43,437 bases of DNA from positions 1 to 43,437 of the forward strand of contig JAOAUC010000047.1 in NCBI GenBank assembly GCA_030157785.1, in the 5' to 3' direction. Of this stretch, positions 1-9,100 are shown one piece after another; within the stretch, counting starts at the first letter, position 1, and each line of letters starts with the position of its first letter. Below the pieces are notes generated by a model. It worked only from the letters and a program-made list of their open reading frames with translations. It had not been told where the DNA came from and did no database searches. Source of the DNA: Zoogloea oleivorans (GTDB taxonomy: Bacteria > Pseudomonadota > Gammaproteobacteria > Burkholderiales > Rhodocyclaceae). A program made the translations under genes and the position numbers.

Positions 1-184
<184 letters not shown>

Positions 185-212
185 TTAATACTCCTGAATT
201 CTTTTAATGTAG

Positions 213-230
213 GTCGGGCGGAAGCCCGAC
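213..230 (-). other. groES-groEL intercistronic stem-loop
   Basis: GTCGGGC and GCCCGAC form a perfect 7-bp stem around a 4-base loop (GGAA on plus, TTCC on minus). It lies between the groES stop and the groEL ribosome binding site. There is no T-tract behind it, so it is more likely an mRNA processing or stability element than a terminator. Function is inferred only. Confidence 0.5.
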
Positions 231-251
231 TTGCGACTAGGTGCGGGAGGC

Positions 252-542
252 TCAGGCCTCGACCACGCCCATGATGTCTTCTTCGCGCATGACCAGCAGC
301 TCTTCGCCATCGACCTTGACGGTCTGACCGGCGTACTTGCCGAACAGGACACGGTCGCCGACCTTCACGTCCATCTTGCGCACTTCGCCGTTCTCGAGGA
401 TCTTGCCGTGGCCAACGGCCAGGATTTCGCCCTGATCGGGCTTCTCGCCGGCGGAGTCGGGGATGACGATACCGCTGGAGGTGGTGCGCTCGGCTTCGAT
501 GCGCTTGACGATCACGCGGTCATGCAAGGGACGGATTTTCAT
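252..542 (-). CDS. groS: Co-chaperonin GroES (Hsp10)
   Basis: The heptameric lid of the GroEL folding chamber, cytoplasmic, 96 residues, which is the usual family length. The protein starts [18 protein letters not shown], contains the mobile-loop region [16 protein letters not shown] that docks onto GroEL, then the core [13 protein letters not shown], and ends [11 protein letters not shown]. An in-frame start 33 bases further upstream exists. The ATG at 542 is chosen because it matches the family N-terminus and has AGGAGACC just upstream. First gene of the operon with groEL; a heat-shock promoter and CIRCE operator lie about 100 bases upstream. Confidence 0.98.
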   Translation of the reverse strand: MKIRPLHDRVIVKRIEAERTTSSGIVIPDSAGEKPDQGEILAVGHGKILENGEVRKMDVKVGDRVLFGKYAGQTVKVDGEELLVMREEDIMGVVEA

Positions 543-637
543 GTACAGGTCTCCTACTCGGTTCAAACCGGGCAAAACACTGCCCGACTAAAAAAACGTT
601 GGCCAACAAACGGTTAGCAGATAGTGGCGGCGGGCTG

Positions 638-664
638 TTAGCACTCACCACCAACGAGTGCTAA
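638..664 (-). promoter_or_regulatory. CIRCE operator (HrcA binding site)
   Basis: TTAGCACTC-N9-GAGTGCTAA, a perfect 9-9-9 inverted repeat identical to the CIRCE consensus. It sits immediately downstream of the -10 box of the groESL promoter, so bound HrcA repressor would cover the transcription start. hrcA itself is not in this window. Binding by HrcA is established for CIRCE elements in other bacteria and inferred here. Confidence 0.97.
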
Positions 665-692
665 TAATAGGGTCGCCCTTGCCCCTTTTCAA
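664..692 (-). promoter_or_regulatory. Sigma70-type promoter of groESL
   Basis: On the minus strand TTGAAA (687-692) is followed by exactly 17 bases and TATTAT (664-669). The last base of the -10 box abuts and overlaps the first CIRCE half-site. This is a near-consensus vegetative promoter rather than a sigma32 promoter (no CTTGAA-N-CCCCAT pattern seen), consistent with HrcA repression being the main heat control. Confidence 0.85.
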
Positions 693-716
693 GAGCGGGC
701 CCAACGTTTTTTTCTG

Positions 717-1151
717 TTACCGGTTGAGATGCCCCCACGACACCGGTTGACCACGGCGGTCGTAGGTGACGAGTTCGGCACGCTCCGGCATGGTCGCCGG
801 AATCGCGAACTGGAGGGCCGAGCGGCCGCGGGTGCAGGCGCGCTGTTGCAGGGCCAGGCGAAATACCCTGTAGCGCGGCGCGGCCTCCGTCTGAGGGAAG
901 ACATCCAGACCCGGCAGGGCATCGGGGTAAGCTTCTGCCTCCCCGCTGGCGACAAGCCGGTAGCGAACCCGGCAGCCCGGATTGGCGCGACTACCCGACC
1001 ACTTGACGAAAGCCGGGCTCACCACCAAGCGACCATAGACGGCCTCGCTGGCGCGGTCGCCGCCCATCCAGGAGCCCAGGAACGGCGTGTCCGCCCCCCA
1101 AACGGGGCTTGCACCAAATATCGCCGCACCGAGCAGGGCGACAAGGACCAT
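717..1151 (-). CDS. Small exported protein of unknown function, coupled to the lysozyme gene
   Basis: I do not recognise the family. The predicted 144-residue product starts with a signal peptide (MVLVALLGAAIFGASPVWGA, then DTP), with likely cleavage after the VWGA motif. The mature part is about 125 residues, basic, with two cysteines (in NPGCRVRY and QQRACTRG) that could form one disulfide, and reads as a small beta-rich domain. The ATG at 1151 is chosen over an upstream start because it overlaps the stop of the lysozyme gene as TGATG, implying translational coupling. Context suggests a periplasmic or envelope role linked to the lysozyme, for example modulation or immunity. That is speculation; it does not resemble MliC/PliC inhibitors that I know. 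Confidence 0.75.
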   Translation of the reverse strand: MVLVALLGAAIFGASPVWGADTPFLGSWMGGDRASEAVYGRLVVSPAFVKWSGSRANPGCRVRYRLVASGEAEAYPDALPGLDVFPQTEAAPRYRVFRLALQQRACTRGRSALQFAIPATMPERAELVTYDRRGQPVSWGHLNR

Positions 1152-1642
1152 CAGACTTTTACGGGGCGATTCCAGAGCTCGATCTCCTTGTTTCTGCGGT
1201 TCACAAGACCCTTCACAATCTTTCCGTTGTCCCGGACCCACCGCAGCAACTGGGCCGGAACCTGGTCATGGTGCCCGGCATTGAGAACTTTCAGCAAGGT
1301 ACTCGTCGCAAAAGCACTGGCCCCTACGTTGAAGACAAAGGATACCAGCGCATCAAACTGGTTCTGGTTCAGCCTCACCTTCACCCCGCCGTTCACCGCG
1401 GCTTCGGCCGGATCGAGATCCTGGTCGAGCAGATCCCAGCATTGCTGCACGCTGAGGCCATTGCGATAGACCACCGGCTTGCCCTTGATGATGATCTTGC
1501 CGGACATGCGCTCCGAACGGGTCATCAGGTGACCGATGCCAATGGTCGGCGCGCCGCCGGAATCCAGGTACTCATTGACATCCAGGCCCTCCCACTCCTT
1601 GAAGAGCGCCCGGCCGGACGGACCAACCTGCATGTTTCCCAT
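1151..1642 (-). CDS. T4-type lysozyme / endolysin (glycoside hydrolase family 24)
   Basis: A muramidase that cleaves the MurNAc-GlcNAc bond of peptidoglycan. With the ATG at 1642 (GGGAGG seven bases upstream) the protein is 163 residues, the normal size of phage lysozymes. The catalytic triad spacing of T4 lysozyme is preserved: Glu18 in KEWEGL, Asp27 in EYLDSGG and Thr33 in PTIGIGHL. The C-terminal part carries the family motif FNVGASAFATSTLL. There is no signal peptide or SAR anchor, so it would need another export route. No holin, tail or other phage gene is nearby; the neighbour is the exported protein overlapping its stop. A longer reading starting at 1762 adds 40 residues without family similarity and crosses a terminator-like hairpin, so it is disfavoured. 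Confidence 0.9.
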   Translation of the reverse strand: MGNMQVGPSGRALFKEWEGLDVNEYLDSGGAPTIGIGHLMTRSERMSGKIIIKGKPVVYRNGLSVQQCWDLLDQDLDPAEAAVNGGVKVRLNQNQFDALVSFVFNVGASAFATSTLLKVLNAGHHDQVPAQLLRWVRDNGKIVKGLVNRRNKEIELWNRPVKV

Positions 1643-1668
1643 GGCAGCCTCCCAATGCGTGAACAAGG

Positions 1669-1692
1669 AAAAACGTGCGAAACATCGCACAT
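1669..1692 (-). terminator. Terminator-like hairpin with T-tract in the lysozyme leader
   Basis: On the minus strand GTGCGA-TGTT-TCGCAC forms a 6-bp perfect stem (8 bp with one G-T pair), followed directly by G and five T. It lies 27-50 bases upstream of the lysozyme start. No gene lies upstream on the minus strand to be terminated, so it may be an attenuator of the lysozyme unit. The rest of 1643-1895 holds no recognisable gene. Confidence 0.5.
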
Positions 1693-1895
1693 CTGCCCAT
1701 TCAATATAGGTGCCGGACATCACCGAAGAAAGACCAATAGCGGCCTCACCACAACAACCCAAAACGGGTCTGTCAAAGACTGTTTTACGTAACAGAAAGA
1801 ACCAATTGACCGACGGAGCCCCCGGGAAATCCCACTAGAATCGGGGCCGACATATTGCAGTGCAATGCGTCGCATCCACCGGGAGAACGTCCGTC

Positions 1896-3101
1896 ATGAC
1901 CGCCCAAACCACCCTGCGCCTGTGCCATTCGGGCATGGATCGTCGCGCCCTGTACGCTTTCGAGATATTCCTGTCGCGAATCGGCCCGGATGCCTGCCGG
2001 ATTTCCGACGAGGGCGTGGCCGATGTGGGCTTTATCGACGTGGACAATGAACTCGGCCCCTACCTGCTCGAAGGCCACCGCCTGCTCTACCCCTCGCGGC
2101 CCTTGATCGTCACCACCCAGGCCCCCGGACACCGCCCCGATCCGCTGACCATCGAAGTCTCCAAGCCCATCGGTCTCGCGGCCTTTTCGGCGGCCCTCGC
2201 CCAAGTGCGCTGCCTGCTGCCCAGCAGCCTGCCGGACGTCGCCGAGGGCACCGAACTGAGCCTCGAAGCGATTCCCGACGAGATACCCGTAAGCGCCCTG
2301 CTGCAGGCTGTCCCGCATCGAAGTTCCGCCGATCCGGTAGCCCTCCTGCGCCAGCTCGAAGAACGTCTGGCCACCCTTTACGTCGGCACCATGCCCGACG
2401 CAGATCTGGACGACCCGGCAACCCACACCACCCTTTTCTACACCCCGGAGAACTTCCTCCAGGGTGTGATCGCCCGGGCGCTGGCCCACGCCCGCGACAT
2501 CGGTCGCCCCGTGCGCATCGACGACACCAGCGGCGCAGCCCTCTTCCTGGATCCCCGCGGCGGGCGGGCCTACCCGACCCGCAGCGCCAACGCAGTGCGC
2601 GCCCTCGCCCAGCTGCCCACCCGCGGCACCGTCACGATGGCCCGCGTCGAAGCACGCGATGCAGCCCTGCTCGACGGGCTGGCCACCCGGCCGCTCGAAG
2701 CACTGGAATGGGACGTGGCCCTGTGGGCCTCCCGCGGCCGGCTGCCCCGCGGCACCCACCTCGACCATCCGGTGCGCCTGCGCTGCTGGCCCAACCTCAC
2801 CCGCCTGGCAGTACCGCCGGAAGCCATGCGCATCGCCGGCCTGTGGTCGCGCGGCAGCATCAGCCTGCGCGACACCGTGCGCGTCCTCGGCGTCCCCCAG
2901 CGCTACGTGTTCGCCTTCTACAGCGCCTGTCACGCCCTCGGCCTGGTGGAACAACTAGCCATTCCGTCCCTGGCCCTGGCCGCCCGCCTGGCACCGCCGG
3001 CCGCCGATCCGGCCCGGACCGCCCCGCCCATGCGCGGCCTCTTCAAGCGCCTCCTCGGCAAACTGCTCGGCGCCCGTCTGGGCGAAGGTGACGCCGGCTG
3101 A
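1896..3101 (+). CDS. Unknown protein with degenerate receiver-like N-terminus and amphipathic C-terminal tail
   Basis: No family is recognised with confidence; 401 residues. The first ~105 residues follow the rhythm of a CheY receiver: FEIFLSRIGPD, then VGFIDVDNELG at the usual phosphorylation strand, PLIVTTQAP, and a conserved-looking VSKPIGLAAF lysine motif. The acidic pair normally near the N-terminus is missing, so it is probably a pseudo-receiver. Around residues 320-355 a segment (GSISLRDTVRVLGVPQRYV) resembles the small helical output modules of DUF4388-like proteins. The C-terminus is a Pro/Ala linker followed by GLFKRLLGKLLGARLG, an amphipathic cationic helix that may bind membrane. 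The ATG at 1896 is preferred (GGGAGA upstream) over an in-frame start 36 bases earlier. The GTPase gene follows after 10 bases. Confidence 0.7.
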   Translation: MTAQTTLRLCHSGMDRRALYAFEIFLSRIGPDACRISDEGVADVGFIDVDNELGPYLLEGHRLLYPSRPLIVTTQAPGHRPDPLTIEVSKPIGLAAFSAALAQVRCLLPSSLPDVAEGTELSLEAIPDEIPVSALLQAVPHRSSADPVALLRQLEERLATLYVGTMPDADLDDPATHTTLFYTPENFLQGVIARALAHARDIGRPVRIDDTSGAALFLDPRGGRAYPTRSANAVRALAQLPTRGTVTMARVEARDAALLDGLATRPLEALEWDVALWASRGRLPRGTHLDHPVRLRCWPNLTRLAVPPEAMRIAGLWSRGSISLRDTVRVLGVPQRYVFAFYSACHALGLVEQLAIPSLALAARLAPPAADPARTAPPMRGLFKRLLGKLLGARLGEGDAG

Positions 3102-3111
3102 GCCTGCCCCG

Positions 3112-3651
3112 ATGAGCCACTACAAGATCATCTTCGGTGGCCCGGTTGGCGCCGGCAAAACCACTGCCGTCGCCGCTGCCAGCGACATTCCGCCGGTCCG
3201 CACCGACGCCGCCGCCTCCGACGGCGTGCGCCACATCAAGCCCCAGACCACCGTCGCCCTCGACTACGGCGCGATGAAGCTCGCCGACGGCAGCACCATC
3301 CATCTCTATGGCACGCCGGGGCAGGAACGCTTCGACTTCATGTGGGAAATCCTCACCGAAGGCGGCATCGCGCTGATCCTGCTGATAGACAATTCCCGCG
3401 GCGATCCGCTGCACGAACTGCACTTCTACCTCGGCGCCTTCAGCGGCTTCATCCGCAAGACGGCCGTCGCCATCGGCATCACCCACTGCGACCTGCAGGC
3501 CAGCCCGCGCCTGGCCGACTACCAGGCCGAACTCGACCGCGCCGGCTTCGGCTGCGTGCCGGTCTTCGAGGTCGATGCCCGCCAGCGCCGCGACGTATGC
3601 CTGCTCATCGAAGCCGTCCTCAGCGTCATCGACCCCCTGGCCCGCGCCTGA
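3112..3651 (+). CDS. Small Ras-like GTPase of the COG2229/MglA-like type
   Basis: A cytoplasmic nucleotide switch of 179 residues. The P-loop is GGPVGAGKTT (Lys16), the switch-II/G3 region reads LYGTPGQERFDFMW, where the usual DxxG aspartate is Gly as is common in this bacterial family, and the G4-like position is THCD instead of NKxD. A GTG overlapping the end of the upstream gene (3088) is an alternative start. The ATG at 3112 gives the compact N-terminus MSHYKIIFGG typical of the family. Such GTPases are usually found beside roadblock or receiver-like regulators and have been linked to polarity or motility control. The partner here is the pseudo-receiver protein just upstream. No cognate roadblock GAP is present. 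Confidence 0.85.
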   Translation: MSHYKIIFGGPVGAGKTTAVAAASDIPPVRTDAAASDGVRHIKPQTTVALDYGAMKLADGSTIHLYGTPGQERFDFMWEILTEGGIALILLIDNSRGDPLHELHFYLGAFSGFIRKTAVAIGITHCDLQASPRLADYQAELDRAGFGCVPVFEVDARQRRDVCLLIEAVLSVIDPLARA

Positions 3652-3759
3652 GCCCCGCGCGGCGGCGGCCGCACATGCAAGCTTCACGCAAGAAACCCGT
3701 CAGACGACCGACAGGAAGCCACCCTAGACTGGTGAATCCCACCGATTCAGCCAGCCGGC

Positions 3760-4989
3760 ATGCGCGCACGCTTCCCTCTCCTTCTCGCAGCCTTCATGCT
3801 GCAGCTCCCCTGCCTCGCGCAGGCTGTCGACGAACCCCGCCTGAGCCTTGCCGAGGCTGAAAGGCACCTGCTCGAAGCCAACCCGGCCATCCTCCAGGCC
3901 CGCGCAGCCGTCGCCGGTGCCCGGGCCGGCATCGACATGGCCGGCGCCCGACCCAACCCCACCCTCACCGCCTCCGTCACCAGCATCAATCCGTCACGCA
4001 ACAGCGGCGCGGCCTGGGACCGGCCGATGGACAGCGTGCTGCGCGTCGACCAGCTCTTCGAGCGGGGCGACAAGCGCGACCTGCGCCTGCGCGCTGCCGA
4101 CCGCAACCTGTCAGCCACCGGCGCAGATCTGGACAACACCATCCGCCTCGCCCGCGTCGACCTGGCCAATGCCTGGCTCGACCTGCGCGCCACCCAGGAA
4201 ATCCGCCTGATCGCCGCCGACAACGCCCGGCTCGCCGCCCGCGCCGCTGACGCCGCCGCCATCCGTGGCAAGGCCGGCGACCTGGCCGGCGTGGACGTGG
4301 CACGCTTCGCCGCCGACGCCGCCCGTGTCGCCAACGACGCCCTCTCGGCCGACCTCGACCAGTCCCGCGCCCGCATCGCCCTCGCCCTGCTTCTCGGCAA
4401 CCGGATCGCCCCGGAGCGCCTGCAGGCCGACGACGCCTGGCCCGACAGCGCCCTGCCAGTCGAAGCTGCCGGCAAACGCCCCGATCTGCTCGCTGCCCGC
4501 CAGCGCCTTGAACAGGCCAATGCCCTGCGTGACCTGGCCCGTGCCCAACGCAGCCGCGACGTCTCGGTGGGCGTGCAATACGAGCACTACCCGCCCGACG
4601 CCCGCAACACCTATGGCGTCAGCGTCACCATTCCGCTCTTCTTCGGCAACGACTACCGGGGCGACATCGCCAGGAGCGAAGCCGACTACAGCGCAGCCGA
4701 ACAGCAGCTGATTGCTACCCAGGCCTATGTGTCCAGCGAACAGGCCCGCCTGCGCGCCGAATACGCCGCCCGCCAGTCCCGCCACCAGCGCATTCGCGAC
4801 GTGGTCCTGCCCGCCGCCGAACGCGCCGGCCGCGGCGCCGACGTGGCCATCCAGCAAGGTGGCATGAGCCTCACCGACTACCTCGACACCCAGCGCAACC
4901 TGCGCGCCGCACGCATCGAAGCCATCCAGGCCCGCGCCGATGTGGCCCGCGCCGCCCTCATGCTGCGCCTGGCCGGAGACACCCCATGA
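3760..4989 (+). CDS. czcC: Outer-membrane efflux channel, TolC/CzcC family
   Basis: Outer-membrane channel of a tripartite metal efflux pump, 409 residues. It has a signal peptide (MRARFPLLLAAFMLQLPCLAQA) and the two repeated outer-membrane efflux domains. The first is LSLAEAERHLLEANPAILQARA with long heptad-like helices; the second starts near KRPDLLAARQRLEQANALRD and includes VSVTIPLFFGNDYRGDIARSEA. No lipobox cysteine is seen. It heads the efflux operon and its TGA overlaps the adaptor ATG as ATGA. Assignment to the CzcC rather than general TolC branch rests mainly on the heavy-metal type pump encoded downstream. Confidence 0.9.
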   Translation: MRARFPLLLAAFMLQLPCLAQAVDEPRLSLAEAERHLLEANPAILQARAAVAGARAGIDMAGARPNPTLTASVTSINPSRNSGAAWDRPMDSVLRVDQLFERGDKRDLRLRAADRNLSATGADLDNTIRLARVDLANAWLDLRATQEIRLIAADNARLAARAADAAAIRGKAGDLAGVDVARFAADAARVANDALSADLDQSRARIALALLLGNRIAPERLQADDAWPDSALPVEAAGKRPDLLAARQRLEQANALRDLARAQRSRDVSVGVQYEHYPPDARNTYGVSVTIPLFFGNDYRGDIARSEADYSAAEQQLIATQAYVSSEQARLRAEYAARQSRHQRIRDVVLPAAERAGRGADVAIQQGGMSLTDYLDTQRNLRAARIEAIQARADVARAALMLRLAGDTP

Positions 4990-6143
4990 ACCGCAAACTC
5001 GTCGCAATCGCCGTCGTCGCCGTCATGGCCACCGCCGCCGGAACCCTCTACCTCCGCAACGGCCAGCCCGAAGCGGTGACCGAACCGGTCGTCCAGAAGC
5101 CCTCCGCCGAACCCGGCGTACTGCGCTTCCCCACTGCCGCCCCGCAGCTCTCCCAGCTCAAGGTCGAACGGGCCGAACTTGCCCCGGTGCCCATGGACGA
5201 ACCCCTCGCCGCCCGCGTCACCTACGACGAAAACGCCACCGCCCGCCTGTTCGCCCCGATCCCCGGCCGGGTCGTCGAGATCCGCGCCAACATCGGCGAC
5301 AAGGTCAAGGCCGGCGACGTGCTGGCGGTCCTCGACGCACCGGAACTCGGCACCGCCGCCGCCGACCTGGCCAAGGCCCGCGCCGACGCCGAACAGAAAA
5401 AGGCCGCCCTGGCGCGCAGCCGCAGCCTCTTTGAAGCCGAAGTCGTACCCCGCCGCGACCTCGAAGTCGCCCAGGCCGAGTGGCACCAGGCCAGCGCCGA
5501 AGCCGACCGGGCCCGCCTGCGCCTGGCCAACCTCGTTCCTGGCGGCGGCATCACGGCCGGCAGCGAGCGCTACACCCTGCGCGCCCCGATCAGCGGCATC
5601 GTCGCCACCCGGCACATCAACCCGGCCATGGAAACCCGCCCCGACGCCCAGGAGCCGCTCTTCGTCGTCACCGACATGAGCAAGCTGTCGGTACTGGTGG
5701 ACGTGCCCGAACGCGACTTGCCCCTCGTCACCGTCGGCAAGGCCGCCCAGGTGGACGTGTCGGCCTACCCGCACCGCAGCTTCGACGGCAGAGTCATCCA
5801 GGTCGCCCCGACCCTCGACCCGCAAACCCGCCGGGTGCAGGCGCGGGTTGCCGTAGACAACAAGGAAGGGCTGCTCAAGCCCGAGATGTACGCCAAGGTC
5901 GCCCTGCTGGCCGACAACCGGGAGGAGCTGCCGAAGATCGCCATCGGCGCCCTGCTGGTGGAAGGCGTCAAGAACTTCGTCTTCGTCGAACGGACCCCGG
6001 GCGTCTTTGAAAAACGCGAAGTCACCCTCGCCGTGCAGACCCGCAGCTACGCCTACGTGTGGACCGGCCTCAAGGCCGGCGACAAGGTGGTGAGCGTCGG
6101 CGCCCTGCTCCTCAACGCCGAGCTGGCCAGCAGTTCCCGCTAA
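4986..6143 (+). CDS. czcB: RND efflux periplasmic adaptor (membrane fusion protein), CzcB-like
   Basis: Periplasmic adaptor linking the RND pump to the outer-membrane channel, 385 residues. An N-terminal membrane anchor/signal (residues 5-22) is followed by the first half of the lipoyl domain (FAPIPGRVVEIRANIGDKVKAGD). An alpha-hairpin of alanine-rich heptads follows, then the second lipoyl half (LRAPISGIVATRHINPAM), beta-barrel (VLVDVPERDLPLV) and membrane-proximal domain. No His-rich metal-binding insertion, as present in classical CzcB, is seen. The start overlaps czcC by four bases and the pump gene follows after 15 bases with a GGAG-type ribosome site (AAGGAG). Confidence 0.92.
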   Translation: MNRKLVAIAVVAVMATAAGTLYLRNGQPEAVTEPVVQKPSAEPGVLRFPTAAPQLSQLKVERAELAPVPMDEPLAARVTYDENATARLFAPIPGRVVEIRANIGDKVKAGDVLAVLDAPELGTAAADLAKARADAEQKKAALARSRSLFEAEVVPRRDLEVAQAEWHQASAEADRARLRLANLVPGGGITAGSERYTLRAPISGIVATRHINPAMETRPDAQEPLFVVTDMSKLSVLVDVPERDLPLVTVGKAAQVDVSAYPHRSFDGRVIQVAPTLDPQTRRVQARVAVDNKEGLLKPEMYAKVALLADNREELPKIAIGALLVEGVKNFVFVERTPGVFEKREVTLAVQTRSYAYVWTGLKAGDKVVSVGALLLNAELASSSR

Positions 6144-6158
6144 GGAGCGCCGACCATC

Positions 6159-9100
6159 ATGTTCGACAATCTCATCACGGCCGTCCTGCGCCAGCGGGCC
6201 TTCGTCATCATTGCCGCGCTGGTCCTGCTGGGTTACGGGCTGTACGCCTTCAACCAGATCGCCATCGAAGCCTTCCCCGACGTGCAGGACGTGCAGGTGC
6301 AGGTCGTCACCCAGGCCACCGGCCAGGCGCCGGAGGAAGTCGAGCGCACCGTAACCCTGCCCATCGAGCGGGAAATGAGCGGCGTGCCCGGCCTTACCCA
6401 GTTGCGCTCGGTGTCCATCACCGGCCTGTCGGTGGTCACCCTCACCTTCAACGAAAAAACCGCCGACTACTTCGCCCGCCAGCAGGTGCTCGAACGCCTG
6501 CAGACCGTTAACCTGCCGGCCGGCATGCAGCCGGTGCTCGCCCCGCTCACCACCGCCGTGGGCGAAATCTACCGCTATGTGCTGGAAGCCCCGCCCGCCG
6601 CTGCCCAGGAAGAAGTCCGGGCGGTGCAGGACTGGACAGTCCGCCCGGCCCTGCGCATGGTCCCCGGCATCGCCGACGTGGTCAGTTTTGGCGGCGCGAT
6701 CCGCGAGATGCAGGTGCGCATCGACCCGAACCTGCTGCGCAAGTACGCCGTCAGCCTCGACGAAGTCAGCCAGGCCCTCGCCGGCAGCAGCGCCAACGGT
6801 AGCGGCGGCCTCCTGCGCCGCGGTGATGAAGCGCTGGTCGTGCGCACCCTCGGCCTCTTCAACACCCTCGACGACATGCGCGACGTGGTCATCGTCGCCC
6901 GCGACGGCAAGCCGGTACGCATCGGCGACGTGGCTGAAGTCATTGCCGGCGCCCGCCCGCGCACCGGCATCGTCGCCTTCAACGACCGCGACGACGTGAT
7001 CGAAGGCATCGTCCAGATGACCAAGGGCGGCAACGCCGCCAAGATCGTCGAAGCCCTGCGCCTCAAGGTGGACGAGGTCAATGCCCGCCTGCCCGAGGGC
7101 TACCACCTGCGCCCGATCTACCAGCGCTCCGAACTGATCGCCCACACCGTGGCCACGGTCGGCGAAAACCTGCTGGTCGGCGCGATACTGGTCACCGCCA
7201 TCCTGCTGGCCTTCCTGCGCAACCTGCGGGCGGCCATCATCGTTGCCGCAGTGATTCCCCTGTCGCTGATGTTCGCCTTCATCCTGATGCACGCCATGGG
7301 CGTATCGGCCAACCTGATCTCCCTCGGCGCGGTGGACTTCGGGGTCATCATCGACAGCGCGGTGGTGATGGTCGAAGCCCTGATGGTGCGCCTGGCGGTG
7401 GATGCCCATACCGAACACCACGGCATCACCTCGCCCATCGGCCGGCGCATGCACGCCCTCAAGCAAACCTGCGTCGAGCTGGGCGCGCCGATCATGTTCT
7501 CGAAGGCCATCATCATCGTTGCCTTCCTGCCCATCTTCACCTTCCAGCGCGTCGAAGGGCGGATCTTCACCCCGGTCGCCCTGACCCTCTCCTTCGCCCT
7601 CCTCGGCGGCCTGATCCTGACCCTGACCCTGGTCCCGACCCTGCTCTCCTACGCCCTCAAGAAGGACATGGCGGAAAAGGAAAGTGCCTGGCTGCACCGT
7701 CTGCAGGTGGGCTACCGGGCGCTGCTGGTGCGCCTCCAGCTGCGCCGCCGGGCCACCATCATCGCCTCGGTGGCCACCCTGGTCGCGGCCCTCCTGCTGG
7801 CCCCGCTGCTCGGCTCGGAATTCCTGCCCAAGCTGGACGAGGGCAACATCTGGCTGACCATCAACCTGCCCCAGTCCTCCGCCCTCTCCAACACCAAGGA
7901 AATCGAGCGCAAGGTGCGCGCCGTGCTGTCGACTTATCCGGAGGTGAAGGCCGTCATCACCCACGTCGGCCGGCCCGACGACGGCACCGACCCCAAGGGC
8001 CCCAACAACATCGAAATCCTGGTGGACCTGAAACCCCACGACGAATGGCGCTTCGCCACCAAGGACGCACTGGTGGACAGCATGTCGGCCAAACTGGCGG
8101 CCATTCCCGGCCTGCCCACCAACTTCTCGCAGGTGATCCAGGACAGCGTGGAAGAATCCCTGTCCGGCGCCAAGGGCGAAATCGCCGTCAAGGTCTTCGG
8201 CCCCAACCTCGAAATGCTCGAAACCAAGGGACGCCAGATCGCCAGCGTGCTCGACCGCATCCAGGGCTCCGCCGACGTGGCGGCCCTGCCGGTGGGCGGC
8301 CAGAGCGAAGTGGACATCCGCCTGCGCCGGGAAGCCCTGGCCCGCTACGGCATCCGCGTCACCGACGTCAATCTGATGATCCAGACCGCCCTCGGTGGCT
8401 CCGCGGTCAATGTCTTTTATGACGGAGAACGCCGCTACGACGTGACCCTGCGCTTTGGCCCGAGCTTCCGCGACCAGGTGGACGACATCGCCAACCTGCC
8501 GGTGGCCCTGCCCGACGGCAAGGGCAGCATTCCGCTGGGCGACCTGGCCGACGTGGAGCTGCGCCAGGGTGCCTCGCGCATCCAGCGCGAAGCCGGCAGC
8601 CGCAACGTCATCGTCAAGGCCAACCTGCGCGGCCGCGACCAGGGCAGCTTTGTTGCCGAAGCCCAGCAAAAGGTGGCCGCCGAAGTCACCCTGCCGGCCG
8701 GCTACAGCGTCACCTGGGGCGGCCAGTTCGAAAACCAGCAGCGCGCCATGGGCCGCCTCAAGCTCATCGTGCCGATCACCCTGGGCTTGATCTTCTCGCT
8801 GCTGTTCTGGGCCTTCCGCGACATCCGCCCGGCCATGCTGGTGCTCTCGATGGTGCCCTTCACGCTGATCGGCGGCTTTGCCGGGCTGGCGCTGGCCGGC
8901 CTGCACCTGTCGGTGTCATCGGCCGTGGGCTTCATCGCCGTGGCCGGCATCTCGGTGCAGAATGGCGTGATCATGGTTGAACAAGTCATCGAAATCGCCC
9001 GCCGCGGCGCCCCCCGCTCCGAAGCCATCCTCGACGGCGCCATGCTGCGCTTGCGCCCCATCGTCATGACCGCCCTGATGGCCGGCCTCGGCCTGCTGCC

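Noticed and set aside
717..1642. Prophage remnant
   Set aside because: Only a lysozyme gene is phage-like; no integrase, tail, capsid, holin or attachment repeats are visible.
1643..1762. N-terminal extension of the lysozyme gene to 1762
   Set aside because: The added 40 residues are unlike any lysozyme N-terminus or signal peptide and span a terminator-like hairpin; the ATG at 1642 has a good ribosome site.
1771..1841. TTGACA-like and TAGAAT-like hexamers around 1771-1776 (minus) and 1806-1841 (plus) as promoters
   Set aside because: Partner boxes at acceptable spacing are poor on both strands, so no promoter is called.
4878..8906. Very long open frame (about 1340 codons) on the minus strand opposite czcB-czcA
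   Set aside because: It is antisense to strongly recognised RND genes, is composed of Gly/Ala/His/Asp/Gln-rich low-complexity translation, and is an expected by-product of high GC third positions.
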